Part shown: piece after piece, positions 20,527-30,169 of the stretch | How the letters are laid out: each line of letters opens with the position of its first letter | Position numbering within the stretch: position 1 is the first letter of the stretch | NCBI GenBank assembly: GCA_009829735.1 | Contig: CM020620.1 | Location: 12,521,420 to 12,585,419 of the forward strand | Direction: 5' to 3' | DNA: 64,000 nucleotides | Source: Pyropia yezoensis | Taxonomy: Eukaryota > Rhodophyta > Bangiophyceae > Bangiales > Bangiaceae | Notes under the pieces: generated by a model | Seen by the model: only the letters and a program-made list of their open reading frames with translations | What the model was told of the DNA's origin: nothing | Database searches by the model: none | Position numbers and translations under genes: made by a program

Positions 20527-21830
20527 CTACTTGCCTCCGGTAGTACCCATACCCATGGCGGTCTTGAAGCTGTCATAAATGACCCACTGCAGACTGGTCA
20601 GCGTGCCAATCATCAAAATGCGGGCGCCAAGACCCTTGGTGAACAGGTTCATCACGCCAACCTCCTTGGCAATAGCGCCCAGCGGCTTGCCCTTGTTCTC
20701 TGCCTTGCCCAGCTGGGACACCATGGAGTCGGCCGGGTGGGAAACCACTGCGCAAATAACGCCAGCGGCGTAACCAGACATCGTCGTAATGCCCAGCTGG
20801 GTGGACTTGGAGTACGAGTCCTTCGGCGCCGTGAAGACGTGAGTGTAGAAGGCACTGACGCACTTCTCAAAGAAGAAGAACTTCGCCACCGTGTACGGGA
20901 TCTGACGAGACCACAGGGGCCCCAGTGAGCCAAACGGAAAGCGCGTCTCAGCCTTGTTCGCGCTCATCTTGCTGGTGGCCGCAGCCAAGCCAATCGGCCA
21001 CGACCCATAGGGCGACGTCTGCACCTTCACCTTGACCATTTCCATCGGGCACAGAGCAATGTCCGCGAAGAACTCGGCAGACGCGGAACCAGCGCACCAG
21101 ATGAGGCCACGGTACTTGGTGGCGTTCTCCTCACCGGCCATGTTGGCATACAGGTCCTTGAACACCTCGTAGAGTCCAAACTTGAACAGCCCCTGGGCGC
21201 TGTAACCGATCCAGGTCGGAGCCCAGCCCTTCCAGAGAGCCATGCTGCCCTGCTCCTTCGCCATCAAGCGGAAGCCACTGACCAGGCCAGTGTACTGCTT
21301 GGGGTTCACCTGCATGTTGCACTTGACATTGTCAAGACTACACGAGAGTACAAAACACGCAAAGGATAGGAGGTAACGGCACTGCAAGCCGCGAGGAAGA
21401 GGTCACAAACGAGTCAGCAAGTGGACACTTCGGTGACCTGCAAGCAACCGTAGCACCACTGCACCACTACCAGGACACCGCCAAGCAGATACTCAAAGAA
21501 TGGAGAGCTCATACAAGGAAGAAAAGAGGCAATCAGAACATACGGCGTCACAGCAGTGTGGGTCAGGCCGCACGACAGGATCCCACCCAGCATGCACTTC
21601 ATGTAGTAGTTCGTGTCATGGGGCACATGACCAGCGTAGCGGGCGTCCCACTTGGGCTCCAGCGCTGCCGCAGCGACGACCGACGGGGGCCCCGCGACAC
21701 GCGGCGCCGCCCGCGCTACGGCGGCGGGCCCTGACCGCAGCCGGATGCCGCCATCAGTGGGGCTGGTCAGGGACTGGAGGCCCGCGACGCGGAGCGCCGA
21801 GTTGAACAGAGGGCTCGTGGTGTAGGCCAT
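20527..21830 (-). CDS. PiC: Mitochondrial phosphate carrier (SLC25A3/PiC), two exons
   Basis: Exon 1 is 21830-21544 and exon 2 is 21337-20527. The 206-nt intron (GTATGT...TAG) splits the proline codon of the first carrier signature. The product is 365 aa. Residues 1-70 form an Arg/Ala/Ser-rich mitochondrial presequence, as in other phosphate carriers. The three carrier repeats show PLDNVK (96-101), PMEMVK (193-198) and PADSMV (297-302); the last lacks the basic residue, as is typical of PiC. GILSCGLTHTAVTP, YSAQGLFKFGLYE and RQIPYTVAKFFFFE are family hallmarks. The protein imports phosphate with protons across the inner mitochondrial membrane for ATP synthesis. An upstream in-frame ATG at 21893 would add 21 residues; the inner one gives the better presequence. 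Confidence 0.95.
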
Positions 21831-21918
21831 GTTGAGGATCGGGCGTCGGCACCAGCCACTCGGACACGGGGGGCGGTGCGGTAGGACGGACACGTACGTT
21901 ACCCGCTCCGGGCCACGA

Positions 21919-22389
21919 CGCCGAAGAGGATCGCTTCACCTCTTCGGCGAGGCGATGTGAGGGCGTCCCCGGCGCAGACGCGGACGACCCGTTAGCTAGG
22001 GCTAATGCGCAGGGGCATCCTCCAATGGGCCGTTCGAGTTTGGCCTGGCACGAGAGCATTCGCTGGCCGCCATCCACTTGTAGCCCCCCCAAAAACAGAA
22101 CGGATGACGAAGACCACCGAGAGTGGTCTTCATCATCGATTATCCGCGTGGGGGGACCGAAGAGGAATTGCAAGTCCGGGCGAGCGTTAAAGCGGCGGCG
22201 ATCGGGCTTCGCCGGGCTTCGCCCGATCGCCGCCGCACTAACGCACGCCCGGACTTGGATTCGCTCCCCGGCCCCCCCACGGACTGAAATACGACTGTCC
22301 GGTCCCCCCAGCGGTCCCCCCAGCATCAAGCCGGTCCCCCCACGCGCCAATAAACACGATAACAGGTTTTAATATGGGTGGGGGGACCG
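21919..22389. repeat. Hairpin cluster with GGGGGGACCG units (candidate foldback element)
   Basis: Three inverted repeats lie in a row upstream of the phosphate carrier: 11-bp perfect arms at 21919-21929/21939-21949 (CGCCGAAGAGG), 15-bp arms at 22103-22117/22123-22137 (one mismatch), and a long foldback at about 22146-22281. The foldback centre has 16-bp perfect arms (22192-22207/22221-22236), and imperfect arms extend to outer GGGGGG ends. GGGGGGACCG or its complement recurs at 22150, 22300, 22312, 22332 and 22380. This structure suits a small non-autonomous foldback or MITE-like element. No transposase is present here. Confidence 0.55.
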
Positions 22390-22638
22390 GACGAACACTG
22401 GGCCCACGGTGGCAGGAACGCTGCTTTTGAGGATAATTCCCGCCGAACCGTCCCCCTGTCTCCCGTACCAGCGCTCGCCCTGCCCGCCAACTGCGCAAGC
22501 GCTCGCCCGCCCCCCCCTCCTGCGCCAGCGCCCGCTCGCCCGCCCGCCCGCACCCCCCATCAGGCCAGGAACGGCAGCCGCCGTCCTCGCGGAAACCCTG
22601 CCGCCACTGTCGCGGTGACCGCCACCGTCGCCGCCAGC

Positions 22639-24355
22639 ATGGCGGATCTGGTCATCCGCCTCGGCGAGCTGCACTGGCCGGCCGACGCGGCGGGCGGGGT
22701 CGCGCTGGAGCTGTTCACGGCACCACCCGGTGTCGGGCCCGCGGTCACGGTGGTGGTGCTCACCGTCGTGACGGCGGTGGTGGCGGCTGCACCGGCCGTG
22801 AGAGGGGAAGGGGGCAGTGAGTGGGGGGGCGCCGCTCCGACTCAGCGGCACCCCCCTGGCACCCTCGCGCTCACCGGGACGGGCGAGCTGGCAGTGCTGG
22901 GAGTCCGCGCGCTGTGAGGGGCCGACGCCGCAACCGTCGCCGACAAGGGCGCGGCCCTCAACTCCACAGGGGCGGCGGTGGGCCTGTCAGCGGCACCTGC
23001 CTTTTGCCAACCCGCGCACGACCACGCAGCCAGCGTGCGCTGTGGCGACCCCCGTTTTACATACGTCCCCCCCAGCCCTCGCCGCCCCCCGCGGCGGGTG
23101 CGCTCTGCGTTGGACTCGTACAGGCGTCCTGCCCATCCAGTTCTGTCCTATACGGCGGGTGGGCGCGTTGGCGTTTGCGCGACGGCCGAGAGGGCTTGCA
23201 GCGCAAACCGCAGGTCTCCGTCTGCGCCTGCGGTCGCCCCAACCCCGCATCCCACACCCGACCTACCCCCCTCCCCCCCCCCTCCCCAGTGTACTTTTCC
23301 CGCCTTCTGCTTGGCACATACTCGCCGCACCGCACCTGTCACTCACCCCTGCAATGGTAACTGCCGCCCCCACTTCCGTCCCTGCGTGCTGCCCACGCCG
23401 TTGTCTCTGGACGTCACCGCTGTGCCATCCCCCCCTTTCTTCCGTCGATTGCTCCAATCGTCCCCCCGCCGCCGCGCGTGCGACATCCCCTTCCCCCCCC
23501 CCACATCGCCCGCTCCCCTGGGCTTCCCGTTGGCCTCTGGTCAAGCAGCCGGTCACCCACGCGAATTTAGGAATACCCGTCCCCCCTTCCTTCCCTGCCA
23601 CCACCAACCACCCTATCACCACAACCCATCCCCCCTCACCCCCCCCCTCTTCCCCCAACTCCCGCCCTGCCACCGGCCCCTCAACCGCAGACACACTCCC
23701 CTCGCCCCCAAGCCCGCCCACCCACGCCACCGGCCGCGCCGCCGCCGCCGCAGCGCTCCCGCGCAGCGGCTTGGCGCCTCGCACGCGGCCGACGCCCGTC
23801 ATTGGGAGCGGCAGCAGCGCTGAGAGTGGGCCATCTGCTCGTCTGTCATCCCTTGTGAGGGGACAGGGGGCGACGGGGGTCGGGGCGAGGCCGCCACCAG
23901 CGGTGTAAATGACGGGATGGGGGGTGGTTGGGGCGACTCCGACGGCCTGGTTCTGTGCGCCGGCAGAGAGATGAGCAGCGCCTCGTCGGCGGGCGCCGGC
24001 GATGGCGGTGCGTGCGGGAGGAGACGACCGCTGCCGCGCCGGCCAACGCGCGGGCGGCGGACAGACTCCCCGGCAGTGCGGCGGCGGGTGTGCGCGGTGC
24101 TCGCGACGGCGGCGGCGGCGAAGATTTCTCGCTGGCGCCCATTGACGGCGCGACGGTGGGCAACGGGTGAGGGCAGCTCGGGGTGGGGGTAGGACGCCGC
24201 TCCACTTTCTCCCCCGTGATGGCGGTGGCGGCGGGGTTGGGGGCGGGGCCGCCGCCAGGGCCCCCGGGGCGGCCTCCGCGGTGTCGTTGGCGGCCGAGAC
24301 GTCGCTCGCGGCGGCGACGCTGCCGGTGCCGTGGGCCAACGACCTGCTCACCTAG
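22639..24355 (+). CDS. Candidate spliced gene, function unknown (exon structure tentative)
   Basis: Pieces of this region read as protein. An ATG at 22639 starts MADLVIRLGELHWPADAAGG. A later segment near 22860-22985 reads LTGTGELAVLGVRAL, then, after an in-frame TGA at 22915-22917, ADAATVADKGAALNSTG. The best-supported join is at the 3' end. An exon ending at 24168 (FSLAPIDGATVGNG, donor GTGAGG) splices from phase 2 to an exon starting at 24256 after GCCGCCGCCAG, and ends in PVPWANDLLT before TAG 24353-24355. The middle (23.0-23.9 kb) is C-rich and resembles intron. I do not recognise the family. The exon chain is inference and could be wrong. Confidence 0.3.
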
Positions 24356-27082
24356 GAGTCCTCCCCGTGCCCACCCATTCGCCCACCCCGCAAGAGCGGG
24401 TGGATGGCCGGGCGGGGGCGGGGAGCGCGGTGGGGCGGGGGGGGGCATGGGCAGCCCGCGGCAGACGGCGCGTAAGGCGTCGAGCCGCTGTCGTAGGGAG
24501 CTGGCGTGGGGTGGCGGAGAGGGGGCGGGGGGGGGTGGAGTGGCCGGGAGGAGACGAGGGGGGCGTACTGGGGGGCCAAGAAAAACAGGCGCGGGGAAGG
24601 GGGGTAGAGGTTTGCCTGCCGACCGCCCGGCTAGTCGTCGCGGCGCGGCGCGGCAGCGTCGGCGCGGGGTTGTATAGCAACTGGTGCTGCCGGCAATGGC
24701 CCGGCGTGCGTGCGTTCCCTATTTTCTCTTCCTGCGTGGGGCGTGGGCGAACCGTTGCCGCGAATGCTGACGCTTCGCCCGCGCGGGTGTCGCCGCCCGC
24801 CGTCGGACGGCCCGCTCGTAGCCCGCCCGTCAACGGCCGCCCCGGCGCGCGGCGGGGGTGGCTCAGGCACCTCCCCCCCCCCCGCCCCACTGCTGGCCGC
24901 AACCCAACAGGCTGGCTGGCGCCGCTCCCCCTCCCGGCGGCCCGCGCGTCTCGGTTGGGACACCGCGAACGTGTTTTTTTGGCATCCGCCCGCGGCCGTA
25001 CGTGACGGTTCGGTGCCCGGGTGGCAGCCACGGCGGCAATGGCGTCGTCCGGCAGCGACAGCGGCGGCGGCGGCGCGCGGCGGCGGTGGCGGGAGCGGCG
25101 GGTGTGGGTGCGGGTGGTGTGCTGGCCGGGTGAGGGGTGTATGTCCGTTGACGGCGGCTGCCTGACGCCGGGCGGGAGCGCCCAGCGCGGGGGGACAGTC
25201 GGGGCGGTCGCGGGCCGGCGGGAGTGCGCGCCCGCCTCTCGGTGGCGGGGGATCCCCCACCCCCCAGGGCGTGGCGCACCGTCGGTGGGGCGGCGGTGGC
25301 ACATAGTCGCCTCCGCGCAAGGGGCGGCGGCACCGCCGCCTTCGCCGGCGGGGGCTGGCCGAGGGAGACCGCCGCGGCGGGCGCCGCCGCCTTGTGCTCG
25401 ACCGCGGCGGCAGCGGCGGCGGCAGTGGCAGCAGGGACGGCGCGGATGGCGCGGCCGCCGGCGCGGACATCGCCGCTGCCGGCAAGGCAGCGGGCGGAGC
25501 GCAGGCAGCGGATGCGGCAGCAGCCGCGGCGGAGGATGTCTCGCCCGTGCGGAAGAGCCCCTCATGGAGAGGGGGGCGGCTTGGCCTCGGCCGCGGCGCC
25601 GGCCGCAGCGGCCGCCGCCACAGGACGAGGCGGCCGCGCGCGGTTGGTGCTGAAGGCGCCGAGGGCGCGGGGCATCCGGCCGCCGCCTCCGCCGCCGCCG
25701 CTATCGCCACGACCACGACCACCACCACCGCTGCCACCCACCGACTTCCCTGCACCACCCACACTCGCATCCCCACCGCAACCCGCCTCCTCTCCGCGGC
25801 ACCGCAGCCCACGCCGTCGATAGGGCCCCTATCGGCCGCCTTCGGAGGGCGCCGCGCCCCCCTCCCTCGCCAGCAGCGGCGCCGCCCACGTCGTCGACCG
25901 CAGCGGTCGCATGAACGCCCGACGGCCGCCCCAGCCCCCTCCCACTCCACCCGCTCGCGCCTAGCCGCTGGACCCGCGGCTGACTCACCTCGGCGCACGT
26001 CGCGGCACCCAACGGCCGCCGCCGCCGCTGCCGCTGTCACCGCGGCCGCGCCGCACACCCCCCCCCCCCCACCTCCACCGGTGGCTGTCACCGCTGCCTG
26101 CCCCTCGGACGAGCTCCTCCCCAAAGGCGACAGCAAGCCTGAACCCCCTCCCATTCCCCGGCGTACGACGCCGAAGACGCCCACTACGCGGTCGCCCGGG
26201 ACGCTCCGCCGCCGCCACCGCGGCCCGACCTCGCCCCGCCGTTAGTGTCCGCGTCGGTGGGCCAGTACAGGAGGGGGCCCTCGACCACGCCGCCGCCCAC
26301 GCCCCCCCCCCCCCTCGCGCCCCGTCGTCGCCAAGCTTGGGTGGCAGCGCGGCCCACCCTCCTCACCGCCTGCTCCATTCCCCCTCGCGGCTCTCCCCCA
26401 ACCCCAAAAGCCACTGCCGTCGGCCAGGTGCGGCGGCGGCGGCAGCGGCATCGCCAACGGTGAGGACCGCGCGGCGGCGGCCTCGGAGGCGGCGGCGGCG
26501 GCGGGGGCAGCGGTCAAGCCGCGCGGCATCGCGGCGACGGTGGCTCACTCGCTTGGTGTGAGACGCCCGCGCCTGTACACGCCGCGCAACGACCGCGGCA
26601 GCCGTCTTGGGCGCCGAGCCGCCGGGGAAGTGCCAGCCATGCCGGGTGGGCGCAGGAGGCCCGAGCCGCCGCCACTACCACCGCTGCCGACGCCGCCGCT
26701 GCCGCCGCCACCGTGACCACCCGTGCTGACGGCGGGGGTGGCCGCAGCCGCCGCACGCCCGCCTCGCACCCACGCCTCCGACTGGGGCGCCCACAGCGCC
26801 CGGGAGGCGGGGGTGGACGCCGGCAGCGATGCGGCGCTGCCGCTGCCGCCGTCGCACCCCCACGCGCAGGACGGCTGCCTCGGCATTGGTGTTGGGGCCC
26901 TGCGGGGGCTGTTGGCCACCTCCGCCGCCGCCGGCCGCTGCATCGCTCCACGGCACGAAAGTGGCGGTGGAAAGTCAGGCGGTGGCGGCCCAAGCGGGGC
27001 GGCCGCCGCCGTCGCCGACGCGAGGCAGCGACGCCGGGGCGGCATGCCCGTCGAGGGACCGCGGGGGCGGCGGTGGGGGGAC
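24356..27082. other. GC-extreme coding-like stretch, unresolved
   Basis: These 2.7 kb have open frames hundreds of codons long on both strands (for example 26184-24631 on minus and 25394-26245 on plus), all Ala/Pro/Arg/Gly-rich. On the plus strand YDAEDAHYAVARDAPPP (about 26165-26215) continuing into PLVSASVGQYRRG looks genuinely protein-like. On the minus strand the 26.55-27.08 kb stretch does too. I cannot choose between strands by eye and call no gene. Element A is inserted at the right edge. Confidence 0.3.
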
Positions 27083-27087
27083 CCCCC

Positions 27088-27934
27088 TGTAAGGATTTCC
27101 CCCCTAATCCCATGCCTAATACTTAAGGGATAATATCTGGGACCTCTCCTTACAGATCCTGCCGAATCAACTCCTGGCAACATGGATCAACTCCTTGTAT
27201 TGTGGGGCATGATGCGGTGTACCTTCCAGACGCAAGATGAGTCAGCCGCTGTCTCACGGTGTCTGCCGGCCGCACGACAGCAGCCATCGACAGCCCATCA
27301 TGGCCTGTCGAAAGGCGCCACCGTCAGCACCCATGACGAGCCACATCTGCCACAGCTGGCGAGTCCGTTAAAATGTCCTCGCTGCAGCATTGCAGCGATG
27401 TGACTGGCTAGCCGGCTGGCCGATTCGGCCGACTCGATCGAATCGTGCTTACACGCCTCTCGGACCTTCGGGCCGACTGGCGTCTGGAGCCGGCTGGGGC
27501 GGCGCCCTAGGCGCCGCACGCCGGACCCCTTCGTTTGGGGCAAACTGGGGCTGCACTCCTTTAGTGCGCACGCCCGCCCATGCTTTGTTCTGAGAGCCAT
27601 GCTTTGTTTTTGGGCCGTTTTGTGCCTACCGGTGGAGCGACGGGGAAACGCATGCTTTGGGGCACCTCGGGTGCCCCGACGCGAGTATATAGTGCGTGAG
27701 TGTCGGCGCCACCGGGGGAGACCGGAAGGGCAACCACAGACACAGACCAAAGACGACCTTCACCCTTTGAACCCTCTCGATCACCACCGACGTCGCGCCG
27801 TCCTCTTCCCCAGACCCACCACCGTCACCACCTCCATCCTCTTCCCCGCACCCTGTCGCCCTATTGGCTGGCACGGGTCGCTGACACCATCACGAGTACG
27901 TTGAGGGCTACCCAAGTGTGGGTGGTTCCTCACA
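27088..27934 (+). repeat. Element A 5' LTR
   Basis: An 847-bp terminal repeat, TG...CA ended. It contains a TATA box (TATATAG at 27686-27692), which places the RNA start at about 27715. The short frames in it are identical in the 3' copy and overlap promoter sequence, so they are not called as genes. Confidence 0.96.
27686..27692 (+). promoter_or_regulatory. LTR TATA box (element A)
   Basis: TATATAG sits in a GC-rich context about 240 bp before the LTR end, with the same sequence at the matching position of the 3' LTR. This is the usual place for the U3/R promoter of an LTR element. Confidence 0.6.
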
Positions 27935-27936
27935 TG

Positions 27937-27950
27937 TGGTAGCTTCAGAT
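27937..27950 (+). other. Element A primer-binding site
   Basis: TGGTAGCTTCAGAT begins 2 nt after the 5' LTR. TGG complements the CCA end of a tRNA, and TGGTAGC is shared with initiator-methionine tRNA primer sites of other Ty3/gypsy elements. The remaining bases would have to be checked against the host's tRNAs. Confidence 0.55.
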
Positions 27951-28167
27951 AGTTTGGCTTTTCTACCTGGCGGTGACTTGCGATTCCGTTTTTGATTTGG
28001 CTCTCCCTGCGATTGTGCAGTCGTGTTGCCCCCTACGTTCGGCTTGCCACGGGCATTGTAATACGAACGTAGCGGGTTCCACGAATCACACCGAACGAAC
28101 AATTTCCTGACACAACCCTTGTGGTTTTTTTTTCACGGAATTTTTCTTTTGGTCAACCGATTGTTGA

Positions 28168-28953
28168 ATCCCAGTGAGATCCACATCAGATTCGGAGTAC
28201 TCTTCCTCAGCACTGGCGGCCGGCCCGACATCCTCGGCGGCCTCGGCGCGCGATACCGGGTCCACGTCCCGTGGCACCCCCCCGGTAAGCACACCCTCGA
28301 CGATCCGCGCACCCCCGACGGTCCGCGCACCCCCGACGACCCGTGGCGCCTTCACGGCCCACGGTCCGTCGGCACGCGGCCCCCCGTCGTCACGCGGCCC
28401 CCCGTCGGCACGCGGCTCCACGCAGGCACACGCCCGCCCGAGGGCACACAACCCCCCGGCGGGCGCCCACTCGATTCCTACCCCGGCGGTCCCAGTCCGC
28501 CTCGCCTCGGCGGGCCGGGCCGCACCCAAGCCCCCCCTCTCGGGCAAGGGCAAGGGCCCTGCCACCAAGGACACGGCAGCCCGCGTCAACCGTCGCCTGT
28601 TACTGCCCCCCCAAGAATCGGGGTGCCGTTACACCACCCCGCCGCCACCGGTGATTGGTCACATCAAGCCAACCACCGCGCGCGCGGTTGAGCAGCGTGA
28701 GCAACGCCGAATTGCCAAGAGCCACCGTGGGGCGCAACGGAAATTCCTTTGCAATCCGTGCGGTGTGCGGTGCAACAGCCTCACTGTGCTGCGAGATCAC
28801 CGCGGATCCCGTCGCCACCGATACGTAATTAACCGCCCGGACACCCTTCCCCGTTGCGAACCCTGCGGTCGCGAATTTGAGTCGGTGGAACATTTCGAGC
28901 GGCACACACGTGGCAAGGATCATCACCGCACGCTGGCGCGCCGCACCGATTGA
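28168..28953 (+). CDS. Element A extra frame with two U1/JAZ-type C2H2 zinc fingers
   Basis: This frame lies between the 5' LTR and gag on the same strand and has no ATG anywhere. It begins just after an in-frame TGA and a good 3' splice-like sequence (a T-rich tract, then CCCAG ending at 28173), so it may be an exon of a spliced element RNA. The N-terminal 150 residues are Pro/Ser/Thr/Ala-rich with repeated APPTVRAPPTTRG- and GPPSSRGPPSARG-type motifs. The C-terminus has two spaced fingers: CNPCGVRC...DHRGSRRH (about 193-214) and CEPCGREF...RHTRGKDH (about 231-252). Each is C-x2-C-x12-H-x5-H, the spacing of U1-C/JAZ fingers that bind RNA or dsRNA. Such a protein is not part of the standard gag-pol set. 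Its role is unknown. Confidence 0.65.
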   Translation: MPVRSTSDSEYSSSALAAGPTSSAASARDTGSTSRGTPPVSTPSTIRAPPTVRAPPTTRGAFTAHGPSARGPPSSRGPPSARGSTQAHARPRAHNPPAGAHSIPTPAVPVRLASAGRAAPKPPLSGKGKGPATKDTAARVNRRLLLPPQESGCRYTTPPPPVIGHIKPTTARAVEQREQRRIAKSHRGAQRKFLCNPCGVRCNSLTVLRDHRGSRRHRYVINRPDTLPRCEPCGREFESVEHFERHTRGKDHHRTLARRTD

Positions 28954-29299
28954 CACCTGTTGACACGCCCCTGGATCTGGCCTAGGAGCCCGATTTTCCC
29001 CCATTGATCCCCCCGCTTGGAAATCCGACTCGACCCGACTCGGGCCTGTGCACGGACGCTTCTGAATAATCCGTTTGTGTGATTTCAACCGAATTTCTTG
29101 TGCTTCTCGAAGTAGTGCTGTACATCATTTGGAACGTTGCAGCAACTAGCGCAGCACTTATCCAAATCGCGTACACCACTACTGCTGCAGACAAACTCCT
29201 ATCCCACATCTCCGAGATCTTCCTTGGGGTCCTCCCCAAGCAAGTCTTGTGAAATCTGGGTTGTAAGTTTGTTTGCCTCGGACTTGAACCCAAGACACC

Positions 29300-30169
29300 A
29301 TGGATGCACCAATCCCGGGGGGTGTCAACCCGGCCAATCCGGGCTCGGGCTCGAACGCACCGACCATGGAAGCCTGGACCCAGCTTACAGCGTTTGTCGC
29401 GCAAATGAGCGAACAACTCGAGGCTCATAAGATGGAACTAGCCGACGCTAAGCAGCAACTGTCCGAAGCCAAGGCCAGGGCCACTACTAGTGGCATGAAA
29501 TCCGCGAGGCCGAACAAACCCGTGGCTTTCTCCGGTAAACCTGGGACGGTTGAAGCGTGGTGCTCGCATATGGATTTCTATGTGCGACTGAGTGACCCCG
29601 ACGATGCGTGCAGTATTGCTTGCACCTTCCTCGACGGCGAAGCGTTCGACTGGTGGAAGGTCTACAGTCAGACTACAGCTGTTCCGAACTGGGAATCCTT
29701 CCGTTCTGCTCTAATTCGCCGCTTCAGTCCACTGAACAAGACACAAGCGGCACGAGACAAGCTGCACTCGTGGCGCCAAATCAAAGACGTCGGAACGTTC
29801 AACAGGACGTTTCTGAGCGTCCTCTTGGACATCCCTGACATCACGGAAGCCGAGAAGATTGACCGCTACACCCGAGGCTTGAAGCGGGACATCTGGCAGG
29901 CTCGTTGTCTCAAGACCTACTAGGATCTTGAATCTGTCATGACTGACGCTCTGCGCGTGGAGGCTGCCAAGGCTGGTGCCTCGACGCACCTCGGCGGCAC
30001 ATCCGCGAGGCCATCCACGACGGGTGTCATTCCTATGGAAATCTCCAGCATCAAAGTCGAGAAACTCACGCCTGAAGAGCGTCAGCGCTGCATGCGTGAA
30101 GGCCTCTGCCTCCGCTGCCGTGAGAAAGGACATATGGCCAAGGGCTGCCCAAAAGGCCAGCGGAACTGA
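29300..30169 (+). pseudogene. gag: Element A gag, interrupted by TAG
   Basis: Gag forms the virus-like particle and packages element RNA. The start ATG is in a strong context (ACACCATGG). The retrotransposon gag core (GTVEAWCSHMDFYVRL, FLDGEAFDWWK, RFSPLNKTQAARDKL) runs through residues 75-205. A TAG at 29921-29923 interrupts the frame where TYQDLES would be expected, consistent with CAG to TAG. The frame then continues to a CCHC zinc knuckle, CLRCREKGHMAKGC (C-x2-C-x4-H-x4-C), and ends with TGA at 30167-30169. The pol frame overlaps its last 45 nt. Confidence 0.9.

Noticed and set aside
24348-26184. Long minus-strand frames (405 and 517 codons) rich in Arg, Pro and Ala
   Set aside because: They overlap equally long plus-strand frames, have no domains and match what stop-poor GC-rich DNA gives by chance.
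27182-27403. 73-codon ORF inside both LTRs of element A starting MDQLLVLWG
   Set aside because: It lies upstream of the LTR TATA box in U3 and is present only because the LTRs are duplicated; no evidence of a protein.
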